In this document: piece after piece, positions 44,284 through 52,503 of the stretch | Layout of the letters: each line of letters opens with the position of its first letter | Numbering within the stretch: position 1 is the stretch's first letter | Assembly (NCBI RefSeq): GCF_001637225.1 | Contig: NZ_LVJI01000018.1 | Span: 250,418-314,417, forward strand | From: Paenibacillus antarcticus | Lineage (GTDB): Bacteria; Bacillota; Bacilli; Paenibacillales; Paenibacillaceae | Length of the DNA: 64,000 nt | Reading direction: 5' to 3' | Made by a program: the position numbers and the translations under genes | Notes under the pieces: model-generated | Databases searched by the model: none | What the model saw: only the letters and a program-made list of their open reading frames with translations | What the model was told of the DNA's origin: nothing

Positions 44284-45002
44284 ATGACATCACTCCCGGT
44301 CTTCTCCTCTTGTGTAGGTATCAAGTTACCAACGAATGCACCGATTATCATGGCTACCAACACCGTAGATGTTCCTAAATATGGATCTAAAAGCCACGAA
44401 GAGACCGCTGATGAGATACTGATAGCTATGTTTCGGTTACTTCCCCGTAATTGAGGAATAATCAGTGCAATCAGCAAGACATATAACGAAGTATTAAGTG
44501 CTGGCAGGATGCTAATTGGAATATAACCCGCAAGCAATATTCCAGCATACGTTGCTATTAATGTTACTGCATAAGGCGGGAACACTAACCCTAGTAAGTA
44601 GGGAATAGATTGCTTTCCAACTTGCCTACGATTCTTTTCAGACATCATACTTACCGCATATACCTCTTCTGTTAACCCGAATCCAATGAGTCCTTTAAAT
44701 ATAGGCCTAGTGTCACGATTCAGCCTTCGAGAAAATGATATGCTTATAAAAAAATACCTTAAATTAATAATCAAAGTAAGGAGTAGAATGATCGGTGCTG
44801 CGGTTCCCGCCGCCAACAATTTAGCACCTATGAACTGACTCGCCCCGGCGTACACTAACGCAGATAACAGAAACACTTCCCAATTCCCTAAGGAAAGAGT
44901 CTTACCAACAAGTCCAAATGTGAAAGATGCTGGGATATACCCTATGACGATAGGAACGGAATCAAGAAATCCTCTCTTCAGTTGTTCCACGTTATTAGCC
45001 AT
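44280..45002 (-). CDS. azlC: AzlC-family amino acid permease
   Basis: 240 residues, 6-7 membrane segments. GFLDSVPIVIGYIPASFTFGLVGKTLSL and YAGASQFIGAKLL are AzlC blocks; INLRYFFISISFSRRL and GLTEEVYAV follow. Exports branched-chain or other amino acids with AzlD. Its ATG overlaps the stop of the B3/B4-domain gene by 8 nt, next to a G9 tract. Confidence 0.92.
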   Translation of the reverse strand: MANNVEQLKRGFLDSVPIVIGYIPASFTFGLVGKTLSLGNWEVFLLSALVYAGASQFIGAKLLAAGTAAPIILLLTLIINLRYFFISISFSRRLNRDTRPIFKGLIGFGLTEEVYAVSMMSEKNRRQVGKQSIPYLLGLVFPPYAVTLIATYAGILLAGYIPISILPALNTSLYVLLIALIIPQLRGSNRNIAISISSAVSSWLLDPYLGTSTVLVAMIIGAFVGNLIPTQEEKTGSDVI

Positions 45003-45777
45003 GATTAATAACTCCCCCCCCCGAGTTAAAGGTATGCACGGGGTACTCTCGATGAATAAAGGCTAATTTACATGATCCCGCATCGCTAAACGGCTGTAGT
45101 AACTCATTCAGAAGGTATGTTGTAGCCTCTACTAGTACTTTAGCTTCTTTATGAACGGCTTCAATGGTAAACAGTACCTGTGAAGATTCTGATGTGACTT
45201 TAATCGTATCACTCTGTCTCCAATTCCAACGTCGAGAGTGAGCTCGTTCTGATTTGTCCACATAGATAATTTCACCCGGCACAGGAAATTCATATTCATT
45301 TACCTTCCCAATCGGCAAAAACCGTTCATTCCCCTCCGCGCTTCGAATGACCAATTCTTGTACGTCAGAGATATCACATGCAGCAATAGGTGTACATACT
45401 TTCAAAGAAATGGCATTACATAAATTCACTAACGTATTTACCCGAGGTAATGAACCTCGTTCGATCACGCGTCTTATGAGAGATTCTGCTGCGCAAGGAT
45501 ACCTTGACGGTTTGATACCAAACTGACTATAAACCTTTCGCCAAGCTGCGATTGTTGGTAACTCACTGATTGAATCCCTTCGTACCTCAGAGTTCAATAT
45601 TTCTTGTTCCATATGCCTAAGTAACGCATGAACCGCGGTGTCTTTATCTAGGTTTGTAACATACGGAGCGTGAATCAATCCAACATATAAATCTGGTGCA
45701 ATGGTAAAAACTTCGTTTGTAAATTCCACTGTAAACGATCTTCTGCTCCCAACATGCATATTACTAAGTTCACGCAT
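44995..45777 (-). CDS. B3/B4-domain (PheRS-beta-like tRNA-binding) protein
   Basis: 260 residues. The domain B3_4 of phenylalanyl-tRNA synthetase beta, here free-standing: IAAWRKVYSQFGIKPSRYPCAAESLIRRV, LPRVNTLVNLCNAISLKV, and the late part VLFTIEAVHK. Proteins of this type may hydrolyse or bind mis-acylated substrates. It is the first gene of the azlCD-chorismate mutase group. The last codons include a run of nine G (45022-45014) before the stop. Confidence 0.85.
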   Translation of the reverse strand: MRELSNMHVGSRRSFTVEFTNEVFTIAPDLYVGLIHAPYVTNLDKDTAVHALLRHMEQEILNSEVRRDSISELPTIAAWRKVYSQFGIKPSRYPCAAESLIRRVIERGSLPRVNTLVNLCNAISLKVCTPIAACDISDVQELVIRSAEGNERFLPIGKVNEYEFPVPGEIIYVDKSERAHSRRWNWRQSDTIKVTSESSQVLFTIEAVHKEAKVLVEATTYLLNELLQPFSDAGSCKLAFIHREYPVHTFNSGGGVINHG

Positions 45778-45881
45778 ACGAATATCCTCCTTAACACTGC
45801 TACTTTAAGGTGAATTGTAACTTATCCATATGATTGTTATAAATATCCACTTCCGTGTGAATGCACCATACCAATAAGAAA

Positions 45882-45907
45882 GACCTGATGGAAGATCTCC
45901 ATCAGGC
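45882..45907 (-). terminator. terminator after the acetyltransferase gene
   Basis: GACCTGATGG pairs with CCATCAGGCC around a 7-nt loop; a CTTTCTTATT tail follows on the minus strand. 27 nt past the gene stop at 45934. Confidence 0.75.
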
Positions 45908-45933
45908 CCTTTGTCATATACAATAAAGTTATT

Positions 45934-46365
45934 CTATTCTTCTTCGTCCTCTACTTCATATATACATTGGAATCGTTCAACTCCTGGATAGATTTCACCC
46001 AGACTGATAACAACGAATCCAATATTACGATAAAAGTCTACCGCATCTTCATCCGTCTCCGTGATTATTCGAGATGGCTTTTGCGCTTCAAGCAACTCAA
46101 AGAATATTCCCCTTCCGTATCCCTTAAGTCGATTCTCCGGCAAAATAGCCAAATGATTAACCGTAAGAACTCTCTCTGCGTCAATCTCAAAACCAATTAA
46201 GCCTACCAATAACTTCTCATCCTCAAAGCCGTATAGCTTCAAAGACTCTGTCTCCTCATAATGCTTAATAGCCGCATCCAAAGATTTATCATCTGGAAAA
46301 ACAGCGTAGGACAATAGCTCTGTCACTTCCGGTTTACGAATATATGATTTTACGTTAACTAACAT
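45934..46365 (-). CDS. GNAT acetyltransferase
   Basis: 143 residues from ATG 46365 (MLVNVKSYIRKPE), with GGAGG 11 nt upstream. Motif A: VNHLAILPENRLKGYGRGIFFELL. Motif B: TDEDAVDFYRNIGFVVIS. Acceptor unknown. A gap of about 320 bp (46366-46685) upstream shows no gene, only AT-rich sequence before a plus-strand gene. Confidence 0.82.
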   Translation of the reverse strand: MLVNVKSYIRKPEVTELLSYAVFPDDKSLDAAIKHYEETESLKLYGFEDEKLLVGLIGFEIDAERVLTVNHLAILPENRLKGYGRGIFFELLEAQKPSRIITETDEDAVDFYRNIGFVVISLGEIYPGVERFQCIYEVEDEEE

Positions 46366-46685
46366 GTATATGTATACCTCCAGCAATTTTGTTCAAGTTA
46401 ATAACTCTACTACGTTACTTTAAAGGGTTTGATGGAGAATATCAACTTCGATTCACCCTATACGACATACGACTGAATTAACACGCAAATAATTCATATA
46501 TGATGCTCCCCTTTAAGATTTCCATCTGCTTGTTGGTAATAGTGAAGACTTTGCCTATTCATGTATAATGAATACTAATAACTAGATAGAGACGAACCCT
46601 CATATTCATGATTCACTTTAGAAATGATTGAACTTGTGAACGCAAAATTTAGTTCAACCTTTATAGATAGGGATGAATAGCAGCT

Positions 46686-46988
46686 ATGGCTTTTGGAATT
46701 AACCGAGAAGAATTATCGCAATGGAAAGCAGCCGTAAATCGAGGAGAAATTGCTTACCTCACTCATTACTGGGTCGATCCCCGATTTCCTAATATCAACA
46801 CCGTTACCAAGGTAGGCTGTGCAGATCTAGAACGCCTGTCTAAATGGTGTATCGCAAACGAATTGCCACCTAAATATATTCATCATCGCACGATGTTTCC
46901 TCATTTTGACCTTATCGGTCCTAAGCAACGAGATATATTAATTCAAGAGCAATTGTGGAGTCATCTGGAACGATTCGGGATGATATAA
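46686..46988 (+). CDS. YneQ-like conserved small protein
   Basis: 100 residues (MAFGINREELSQWKAAVNRGEIAYLTHYWVDPRFPNINTV...). KVGCADLERL and HFDLIGPKQRDIL are distinctive and remind me of the YneQ type of Bacillales, but this is memory, not a search. No membrane segment. Function unknown. AGGGATG before ATG; a strong terminator follows. Confidence 0.7.
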   Translation: MAFGINREELSQWKAAVNRGEIAYLTHYWVDPRFPNINTVTKVGCADLERLSKWCIANELPPKYIHHRTMFPHFDLIGPKQRDILIQEQLWSHLERFGMI

Positions 46989-47013
46989 TAAATCCATCCC
47001 ATAGGTGAACAAT

Positions 47014-47060
47014 AAAGGCAGCCTTAGGACTTGTAGTTAATCAAGTTCTAAGCTGCCTTT
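47014..47060. terminator. bidirectional terminator
   Basis: AAAGGCAGCC-TTAGGACTTG against CAAGTTCTAAG-CTGCCTTT, one bulge, 8-nt loop. Serves the plus-strand gene at 46686-46988 and the minus-strand ywbE gene. Confidence 0.85.
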
Positions 47061-47100
47061 ATGTATTCACTATTTAGTTATTCATCACTCCATAAGGAGC

Positions 47101-47298
47101 TTATTTCTGAATAATATGTTGTACACGTCCAACCTGACCACTGGTTAAACGAACTTTAATCCCATGAGGATGTTTCGGTGAGTTGGTAAGGATATCCTTG
47201 ACGATACCACGAGTTAACTTCCCCGTAGGTTGATCTTGCTTAAGTACGATATCCACTTCAATTCCTGAAGATATCGTTGATCGTAGTTGACCATTCAT
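47101..47298 (-). CDS. ywbE: YwbE family protein
   Basis: 65 residues with GIEVDIVLKQDQPTGKLTRGIVKDILTNSPKHPHGIKVRL, the full YwbE signature. A small beta-rich protein of unknown function. GGAAGTGA before ATG. Confidence 0.92.
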   Translation of the reverse strand: MNGQLRSTISSGIEVDIVLKQDQPTGKLTRGIVKDILTNSPKHPHGIKVRLTSGQVGRVQHIIQK

Positions 47299-47416
47299 TG
47301 TTATTCACTTCCTATATATCATTTATTCATGCTATTTATGATGAGAAATTCCCTCAACGAAAACGATACAGGAACTGCCTTCGTTATGCAAATAAAATTG
47401 ACAATGAACCATTAAT

Positions 47417-47869
47417 CTATTGGGCTGAAAGCCCTAACTTCTTCAACAGTTCAATCGCTTGTTTCTTCTCTTCCACATCTAATCCTCCAACAGAATGTAC
47501 GATTGTATTCTGATGTTGAGGAAAGACCTCTTCAATAAAAGTACGTCCTTCAACTGTAAGATCAGCAAATATGACTCTTCGATCGTCTGGAGAAGCAATT
47601 CTAACGAGCAGATTTTTATTCTGAAGCTTATCCACGACGTACGTAATATTCCCACTTGAAATAAGGACTTTCTCTCCAATTTTCTGTAGAGGTTGAGGAC
47701 CCTTATGATATAACAAATCTAATACTCCAAATTCTGTTGAATTCAACCCAAAACTCTGGACACTACGAATAGAGTGAGACATAACTGAATTATAGGCACG
47801 TGCCAACACAATAAATAAATCAAGCGATAGCTCATCATTATTCTTTAAGTTTCCCTTATTTTCTTCCAT
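47417..47869 (-). CDS. MarR-family transcription regulator
   Basis: 150 residues from ATG 47869 (MEENKGNLKNNDELSLD), behind GGAGG. Winged helix: LNSTEFGVLDLLYHKGPQPLQKIGEKVLISSGNITYVVDKLQNKNLLVRIASPDDRRVIFADLTVEGRTF, with the wing motif DDRR. A perfect 38-bp palindrome directly upstream (47881-47918) is its probable operator. MarR proteins of this look (MhqR/OhrR-like) answer to quinones, oxidants or drugs; the target genes are not clear here. Confidence 0.92.
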   Translation of the reverse strand: MEENKGNLKNNDELSLDLFIVLARAYNSVMSHSIRSVQSFGLNSTEFGVLDLLYHKGPQPLQKIGEKVLISSGNITYVVDKLQNKNLLVRIASPDDRRVIFADLTVEGRTFIEEVFPQHQNTIVHSVGGLDVEEKKQAIELLKKLGLSAQ

Positions 47870-47880
47870 TAACAAAACCT

Positions 47881-47918
47881 CCGAATGCATTATCTTTAAT
47901 TAAAGATAATGCATTCGG
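47881..47918. promoter_or_regulatory. perfect 38-bp palindrome, probable MarR operator
   Basis: 19-nt arms, CCGAATGCATTATCTTTAA and its exact complement, no spacer. The core ATCTTTAATTAAAGAT has the layout of MhqR-type boxes. It covers the region 12-49 nt before the MarR start and lies 16 nt beyond the pdaA stop, so it may also affect read-through. Confidence 0.7.
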
Positions 47919-47934
47919 AGGCCTATTGTCAAAC

Positions 47935-48726
47935 TTAATATGTCTTTTTCTGCATTTGATTCAGACTCTTGAATTCATATCCCTGTTTTCTAGCATCATC
48001 TATGATCCGTGTCATAGCCTCTGTATTGTCTTTGGAAACTGAATGCAGCAATATAACCGCACCTGGATGAAGTTGATTCATGACTTGCGTGTAAGCATAC
48101 TGTGAACCCTTTTGGGTTGCTGGATCCCAATCTTTATAAGCAGCAGACCAGAATACATTCGTATATCCCTCAGTACGGCTAGCCGCAAGCATGGATTCAT
48201 TAAAAATACCTCGTGGAGCGCGAAGATAAGTCATTTCCTTTTGACTAGTTATATCGGCTACAGCCGTCTTCACTTTCAGCAATTCACTCTTCAATTGGTC
48301 GTTAGAAATCTGAGTCACATCAGGATGGCTCCACGAATGATTCCCAACAATATGGCCCTCGGAGACCATTCTTTGAACCAATTCTGGCTTATCCTTCACA
48401 TAGTGTCCTGTTACAAAAAAAATGGAAGGCACTTTTTTTTCTTTTAAAATATCTAGAATTTTCACTGTATAACCATTCTCATACCCATTATCAAAGGTCA
48501 AATAGATCTCTTTTTGATTCGTATCCCCAAGAAAGATGGCTCCATGCTTTTCAAGAATGCTTTTGAACCCTTCCTCATTGATTGACGGAAGTTGACCATT
48601 TTTACTTTTCTTGAAACCGAAGTGGTACGCTCGTTGATCGGGGTTAGCCTCTGCTGTTGCTAAGGGTTGAACGATTTCACAAATGAATAAAAGACAACCC
48701 AAAATAAGAAAAATTCGACGTTTCAT
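47935..48726 (-). CDS. polysaccharide deacetylase, PdaA-like
   Basis: 263 residues from ATG 48726 (MKRRIFLILGCLLFICEIV), behind AGAGGTGA; the upstream 22 codons in frame are not needed. Signal peptide at 1-26, then the PdaA-type start RAYHFGFKKSKNGQLPSINEEG, AIFLGDTNQKEIYLTFDNGYENGYT (TFDNG holds the catalytic Asp), HSWSHPDV (metal His), LRAPRGIFNE and VILLHSVS. PdaA removes acetyl from muramic acid and enables the muramic-delta-lactam of the spore cortex. Here it lies downstream of a VanZ gene. Confidence 0.92.
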   Translation of the reverse strand: MKRRIFLILGCLLFICEIVQPLATAEANPDQRAYHFGFKKSKNGQLPSINEEGFKSILEKHGAIFLGDTNQKEIYLTFDNGYENGYTVKILDILKEKKVPSIFFVTGHYVKDKPELVQRMVSEGHIVGNHSWSHPDVTQISNDQLKSELLKVKTAVADITSQKEMTYLRAPRGIFNESMLAASRTEGYTNVFWSAAYKDWDPATQKGSQYAYTQVMNQLHPGAVILLHSVSKDNTEAMTRIIDDARKQGYEFKSLNQMQKKTY

Positions 48727-48792
48727 CGGAGACCAGTCACCTCTATACAAGATTTCATGGTTAATTACCAAGTTAGAGGTAATATTCCACAT

Positions 48793-49254
48793 CTACTCAT
48801 AAGATATGTACCGTTTGAACAATAGTCGAAGTATTCCGTATCCTATGCACACGCCAGTGACATTGAGAATTACGTCATCAATATCACAACTGCCCGCTCG
48901 TAGCAACATCTGAGATAACTCTAATACCGTTACGATAAGGAAGAAATAAACCATCAATCGCCAATAAGATCTCAACCTTTTAAAAAGAATTGGAAGTATT
49001 AATCCAAATGGAATAAAAACTCCGATATTTCCGAATAAATTAATGATCCACGCTACGTTAGATGCCTGATGGATACTTCGAATAAAGATCCCTATGGTTT
49101 CGAATGGAATGACGTTATACACAAGAGGTCCGTTAGCGTGTCTTGTACGACCAAAACCAATAAACATCCAATACAATAGGCATGCACTATATACAATAAT
49201 CAGAACTCCAAGAATATATTGGCGCCTTTCCTTTCTAATAGTCACACTTGACAC
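48793..49254 (-). CDS. VanZ-family membrane protein
   Basis: 153 residues from a GTG at 49254 with AAGGGG 8 nt upstream. Four membrane segments. NVIPFETIGIFIRS, NLFGNIGVFIPFGLILPILF, ELSQMLLRAGSCDIDDVILNVTGVCIGYGI are the VanZ-like landmarks. The family can raise teicoplanin resistance; in chromosomal copies the role is unclear. Between rpiA and pdaA on one strand. Confidence 0.9.
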   Translation of the reverse strand: MSSVTIRKERRQYILGVLIIVYSACLLYWMFIGFGRTRHANGPLVYNVIPFETIGIFIRSIHQASNVAWIINLFGNIGVFIPFGLILPILFKRLRSYWRLMVYFFLIVTVLELSQMLLRAGSCDIDDVILNVTGVCIGYGILRLLFKRYISYE

Positions 49255-49266
49255 TTGTTCAACCCC

Positions 49267-49938
49267 TTACTTACGTTTCAAGACTTCCACGATGCCGTCA
49301 TAATGAGCAATCACCGCTAAATCAGCTCGTCCAATAAACAAACCATTATCTACCACACCGGGAATATTGAGAATTTCATTGTGAAGTTTAAGTGGGGCCG
49401 AAATCGTTCCGAAGTTGCAATCCACGATGTAATTCCCATTGTCAGTGATAAATAGCTGTTCTTCATCTGTACGCAACTGGGTTCGACAACCGAGTCTTTG
49501 TAGTGCGTTAAGTGTCCACTCCACAGCAAATGGAACAACTTCAACGGGAAGCGGGAATTGTCCTAACGTATGGACCAACTTACGCTCATCCGCAACGATA
49601 ATCAATCTTTTGCTATGATGGGCTACAATCTTCTCTCTGAGAAGCGCCCCGCCTCCACCTTTTATCAAGTGCAAATCTAGATCAACTTCATCTGCTCCGT
49701 CAATCGTAAGATCCAGACCATCTATTTCGTGAAAAGGAATAATAGGTATCCCTAGTTCCATCGCCTGTCTCTCCGATGCTTTAGAGGTCGCTACTGCCTG
49801 TATCGATAAACCTTCCTTTATACGTTCCCCAATCTTTTGGATCGCCCAATAGGCGGTAGAACCTGTCCCTAATCCCACTTTCATACCATCTTCAATGTAT
49901 TGCACAGCATATTCTGCTGCGATTCTCTTCATGTTCAT
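49267..49938 (-). CDS. rpiA: ribose-5-phosphate isomerase A
   Basis: Interconverts ribose-5-P and ribulose-5-P in the pentose phosphate pathway. 223 residues from ATG 49938 (MNMKRIAAEYAVQYIEDG), behind GGGAGTG; the frame is open 24 codons upstream without a good start. GLGTGSTA, IDGADEVDLDLHLIKGGGGALLREKIVA and LPVEVVPFA are RpiA blocks. Lacks other pentose genes nearby. Confidence 0.95.
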   Translation of the reverse strand: MNMKRIAAEYAVQYIEDGMKVGLGTGSTAYWAIQKIGERIKEGLSIQAVATSKASERQAMELGIPIIPFHEIDGLDLTIDGADEVDLDLHLIKGGGGALLREKIVAHHSKRLIIVADERKLVHTLGQFPLPVEVVPFAVEWTLNALQRLGCRTQLRTDEEQLFITDNGNYIVDCNFGTISAPLKLHNEILNIPGVVDNGLFIGRADLAVIAHYDGIVEVLKRK

Positions 49939-49983
49939 AAGATTCACACTCCCAGAGAAAAATAAAGTTTCATTTATACAAAA

Positions 49984-50057
49984 GGCTGAACTTATCAGAT
50001 CCCATTCCATAGGATGATAAATACATCGTTATTGGAATGGGTCGTATATGCTCAGCC
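49984..50057 (-). terminator. long hairpin terminator after the GNAT gene
   Basis: GGCTGA (49984-) and TCAGCC (-50057) form the outer stem; CCCATTCCA / TGGAATGGG the inner stem. On the minus strand TTTTG follows. 18 nt past the stop at 50075. Confidence 0.65.
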
Positions 50058-50074
50058 ATCATTATATTATGACA

Positions 50075-50959
50075 TTAAGAATTAAAGACGAGGACGACAG
50101 AATCAGATCTAGGTTCATAACCTACCTTCATGTAGATATGGTTAGAGATAGGATTACTCATATCCGTATATAAACTAGCAAATTCATAGGGACCACGTAA
50201 CATATTTCGCGTTAGTGTAGACACACACGAACTAGCATATCCTTTATTTCGGTGTTCGAATGGTGTATATACCATATTGACGACAGCGCCGTGTAATGTG
50301 GGTCTCGTCTGCTGAGCCATGGATACAGGTTCACCATCATCCCATAGATAGATAGCACATTGTTCCGTCCCACGTTGGGCCATCTCAAACGCCTGTTTAT
50401 GAGTTATTTCTTCTGAAGCTTCCTTAGCAAAATCATAAATCCACTCAGCTAACATCGGAATATCTCGTAATTCGGATGCTCTAAAGATCCCTGGACTCAA
50501 CTTCACATCTTGTACTTTTGTGCAGGCATAAATCCGTTGGTCCATCTGAACCCCATAGGATTGCCCAGTAACTTCATTCCACTTTTCTGCAAATAAATGA
50601 GCTGTCTCATGAAATGCAATAATACTGGGAACTGGAATGACTTCTTGATGAAGGATATAATCAATTGCTACAGAGATAGCATTAGATCGCACGTCATGGC
50701 TTTGCACCTTGTCGCTAATATAAACAATGAGATGAGCAGTTGTCTTAAGTAGAACAAGTATATCTTGCTCTCCATCGCTTAAGACTACCATAAATGGTAA
50801 GGGACCCTCGTGATAAGCATCTTTAGCCGTATGCTTAATTGATTGGACTAATCGGTATGCAATACCCAGTGGAAGATTATTAAGCACTTCATTCTCCATT
50901 AACAACGGTTCAGCGCGATCTAAGAAATCAGATGGAACTTCATAACTCTGAATATGCAT
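50075..50959 (-). CDS. GNAT acetyltransferase with N-terminal pseudo-GNAT half
   Basis: 294 residues. Two related halves; the second (about 165-290) carries the CoA-binding loop VYTPFEHRNKGYASSCVSTL and YTDMSNPISNHIYMKVGYEPRSDSV. The first half (LPLGIAYRLVQSI, VVLSDGEQDILVLLKTTAHLIVYIS) looks like a degenerate copy, as in the FR47-type. Acceptor unknown. AAGGGAG before ATG. Monocistronic. Confidence 0.85.
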   Translation of the reverse strand: MHIQSYEVPSDFLDRAEPLLMENEVLNNLPLGIAYRLVQSIKHTAKDAYHEGPLPFMVVLSDGEQDILVLLKTTAHLIVYISDKVQSHDVRSNAISVAIDYILHQEVIPVPSIIAFHETAHLFAEKWNEVTGQSYGVQMDQRIYACTKVQDVKLSPGIFRASELRDIPMLAEWIYDFAKEASEEITHKQAFEMAQRGTEQCAIYLWDDGEPVSMAQQTRPTLHGAVVNMVYTPFEHRNKGYASSCVSTLTRNMLRGPYEFASLYTDMSNPISNHIYMKVGYEPRSDSVVLVFNS

Positions 50960-51036
50960 GATTCAATCTCCCTTCATCAGCCCATTTTTTCTACCATAAC
51001 ACACTAATGGGAAAAGGAAAGGATGAATTATCGCAT

Positions 51037-51465
51037 TTAACCATTTTCAGACTTCGTTAACACCTTTTCTAAACGATTTAGCACTTCTTTTTCTTCCTCA
51101 TGAACCACTAATTCATGCATAGCTACCCCAGACAATAACGTTCCTTTTTGTTTAGCATTTCTAATGTTATGAAGCAGTACATTCTCAGCCTCATAAAGTT
51201 TGAGTTCACCACGCTTGCCTGTTACCCGACAAAGATAGGCATTCATATGTTGTTCCCCAACAACATATGAGGTGTGAAACAATGCAACAAGTGTTACTGC
51301 ATCCTGTTCTTGCCATTGGTTAGTCATATGAACCGTATATTGTAATGATGTAGCATCAGGTCCATTACTTGTTCGTTTCCCTGCAATAATCTGCGAATTC
51401 TTCCATGCTAACACTCCAGCTGCACCCAGCATAATGATGGCAACCACTAATGCAACATATATCAC
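51037..51465 (-). CDS. 142-residue anchored hypothetical protein
   Basis: Starts with GTG 8 nt after AAAGGAG. One N-terminal membrane helix (IYVALVVAIIMLGAAGVLAW), then a soluble domain with LQYTVHMTNQWQEQDAVTLVALFHTSYVVGEQHMNAYLCRVTGKRGELKLYEAENV. No family recognised; conserved enough in composition to be real. Lies 37 nt after the broken P-loop gene. Confidence 0.7.
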   Translation of the reverse strand: MIYVALVVAIIMLGAAGVLAWKNSQIIAGKRTSNGPDATSLQYTVHMTNQWQEQDAVTLVALFHTSYVVGEQHMNAYLCRVTGKRGELKLYEAENVLLHNIRNAKQKGTLLSGVAMHELVVHEEEKEVLNRLEKVLTKSENG

Positions 51466-51502
51466 TTTGTATTCTCCTTTGTAGCGTGTTCATAAGAAAC
51501 AC

Positions 51503-52356
51503 TCAATGTCCTAATAGAGTTTGAAGAAGCTCTTGTCTCAGTTGTTCACGATCATAATGTGAGTTATCTATCATTGTCCGTGGAAGAGATAGCTCATTCA
51601 TAATTCTCTGTTCCAACTGTTTTCTAGCATGAAGTACTTGTAGCGTCCCGTCCATTCCAGAATAACCACGAGCTTGTCCGTATCCTTGGAGCGTATAATA
51701 ATCCACGAATCCACTAGACCATTCCTTTGGTCGTTCTTCCACTGCTTTATTGAAAGTGATATCGTATTCCTTCTGGTCCAAATAAATTAACATCGGATTC
51801 AGCGAACCGATAGCATCCTCCAATTGCCGAACATAATGAATCGATTCCGCTTCATTACGGTTATGTTTGACCATTTGACCATGCTCATCGTAACAGGGTT
51901 CTGGATGAAACAACATTCAAATACATATATCTTCTTTTGAACTGTCGCTGCCTCTGCGAACCTCTTCCATTTAGCCGCAATAAGTTCCATATTCCGTTCA
52001 AAAGATATTTCATAAATGTCTTGTTTGAAAATATCGTCATATAGCGTATCGGGTAGTCGAGATTGATCATCCTGTTGCATCTTGCGATAGGATAAGAAAT
52101 AATTACCCCCTTCATAGAATGCCGTTCGATTGATCAGCATTTGATGACTCTCATGTTGACCACACAATGCCTCCCATTCCTGTGGCGTGAAGATCGCAAC
52201 ACCTTCATAGTCAGCTGGATGATCCACATCTCCCTCTAACACTAATTGTACATCCTTACCTTGTTCTTTAAGAATGTCATACACCATCTGTGCACCCGTT
52301 GATTTCCCTGAACCTGGAAGCCCTTCGACTAATATTAATTTCGTATTTAAGTTCAA
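51503..52356 (-). pseudogene. P-loop (thymidylate-kinase-like) protein broken by an 8-bp tandem duplication
   Basis: The 5' part (start probably TTG 52356, behind AGAGGTGA; product LNTKLILVEGLPGSGKSTGAQMVYDIL) carries the Walker A GLPGSGKS and runs to ECCFIQNPVTMSMVK. There an exact tandem repeat of ATGGTCAA (51881-51866) adds 8 nt and throws the frame, which then stops after about 20 wrong codons. The rest continues in another frame (HNRNEAESIHYVRQLEDAIGSLNPMLIYLDQ... to 51503). Removing one copy restores one protein of about 281 residues. The family, an ATP/GTP-binding protein without a known role, is normally a single chain. Confidence 0.8.
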
Positions 52357-52503
52357 GTCCTCACCTCTAATACTCATTTTAAGAAATTTCACTTCATATA
52401 GCAAAGGGAGGGGAGAATTTAATTCTTGACCACTTTTATATTACAATCATGACACCCTATCCGGCCCCAACCTCTATTCGACGGCGTTCATTTAAATGTT
52501 TGT

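Noticed and set aside
46500..46685. TATAAT at about 46564 as promoter of the YneQ-like gene
   Set aside because: No matching -35, and more than 100 nt from the start; too weak to list.
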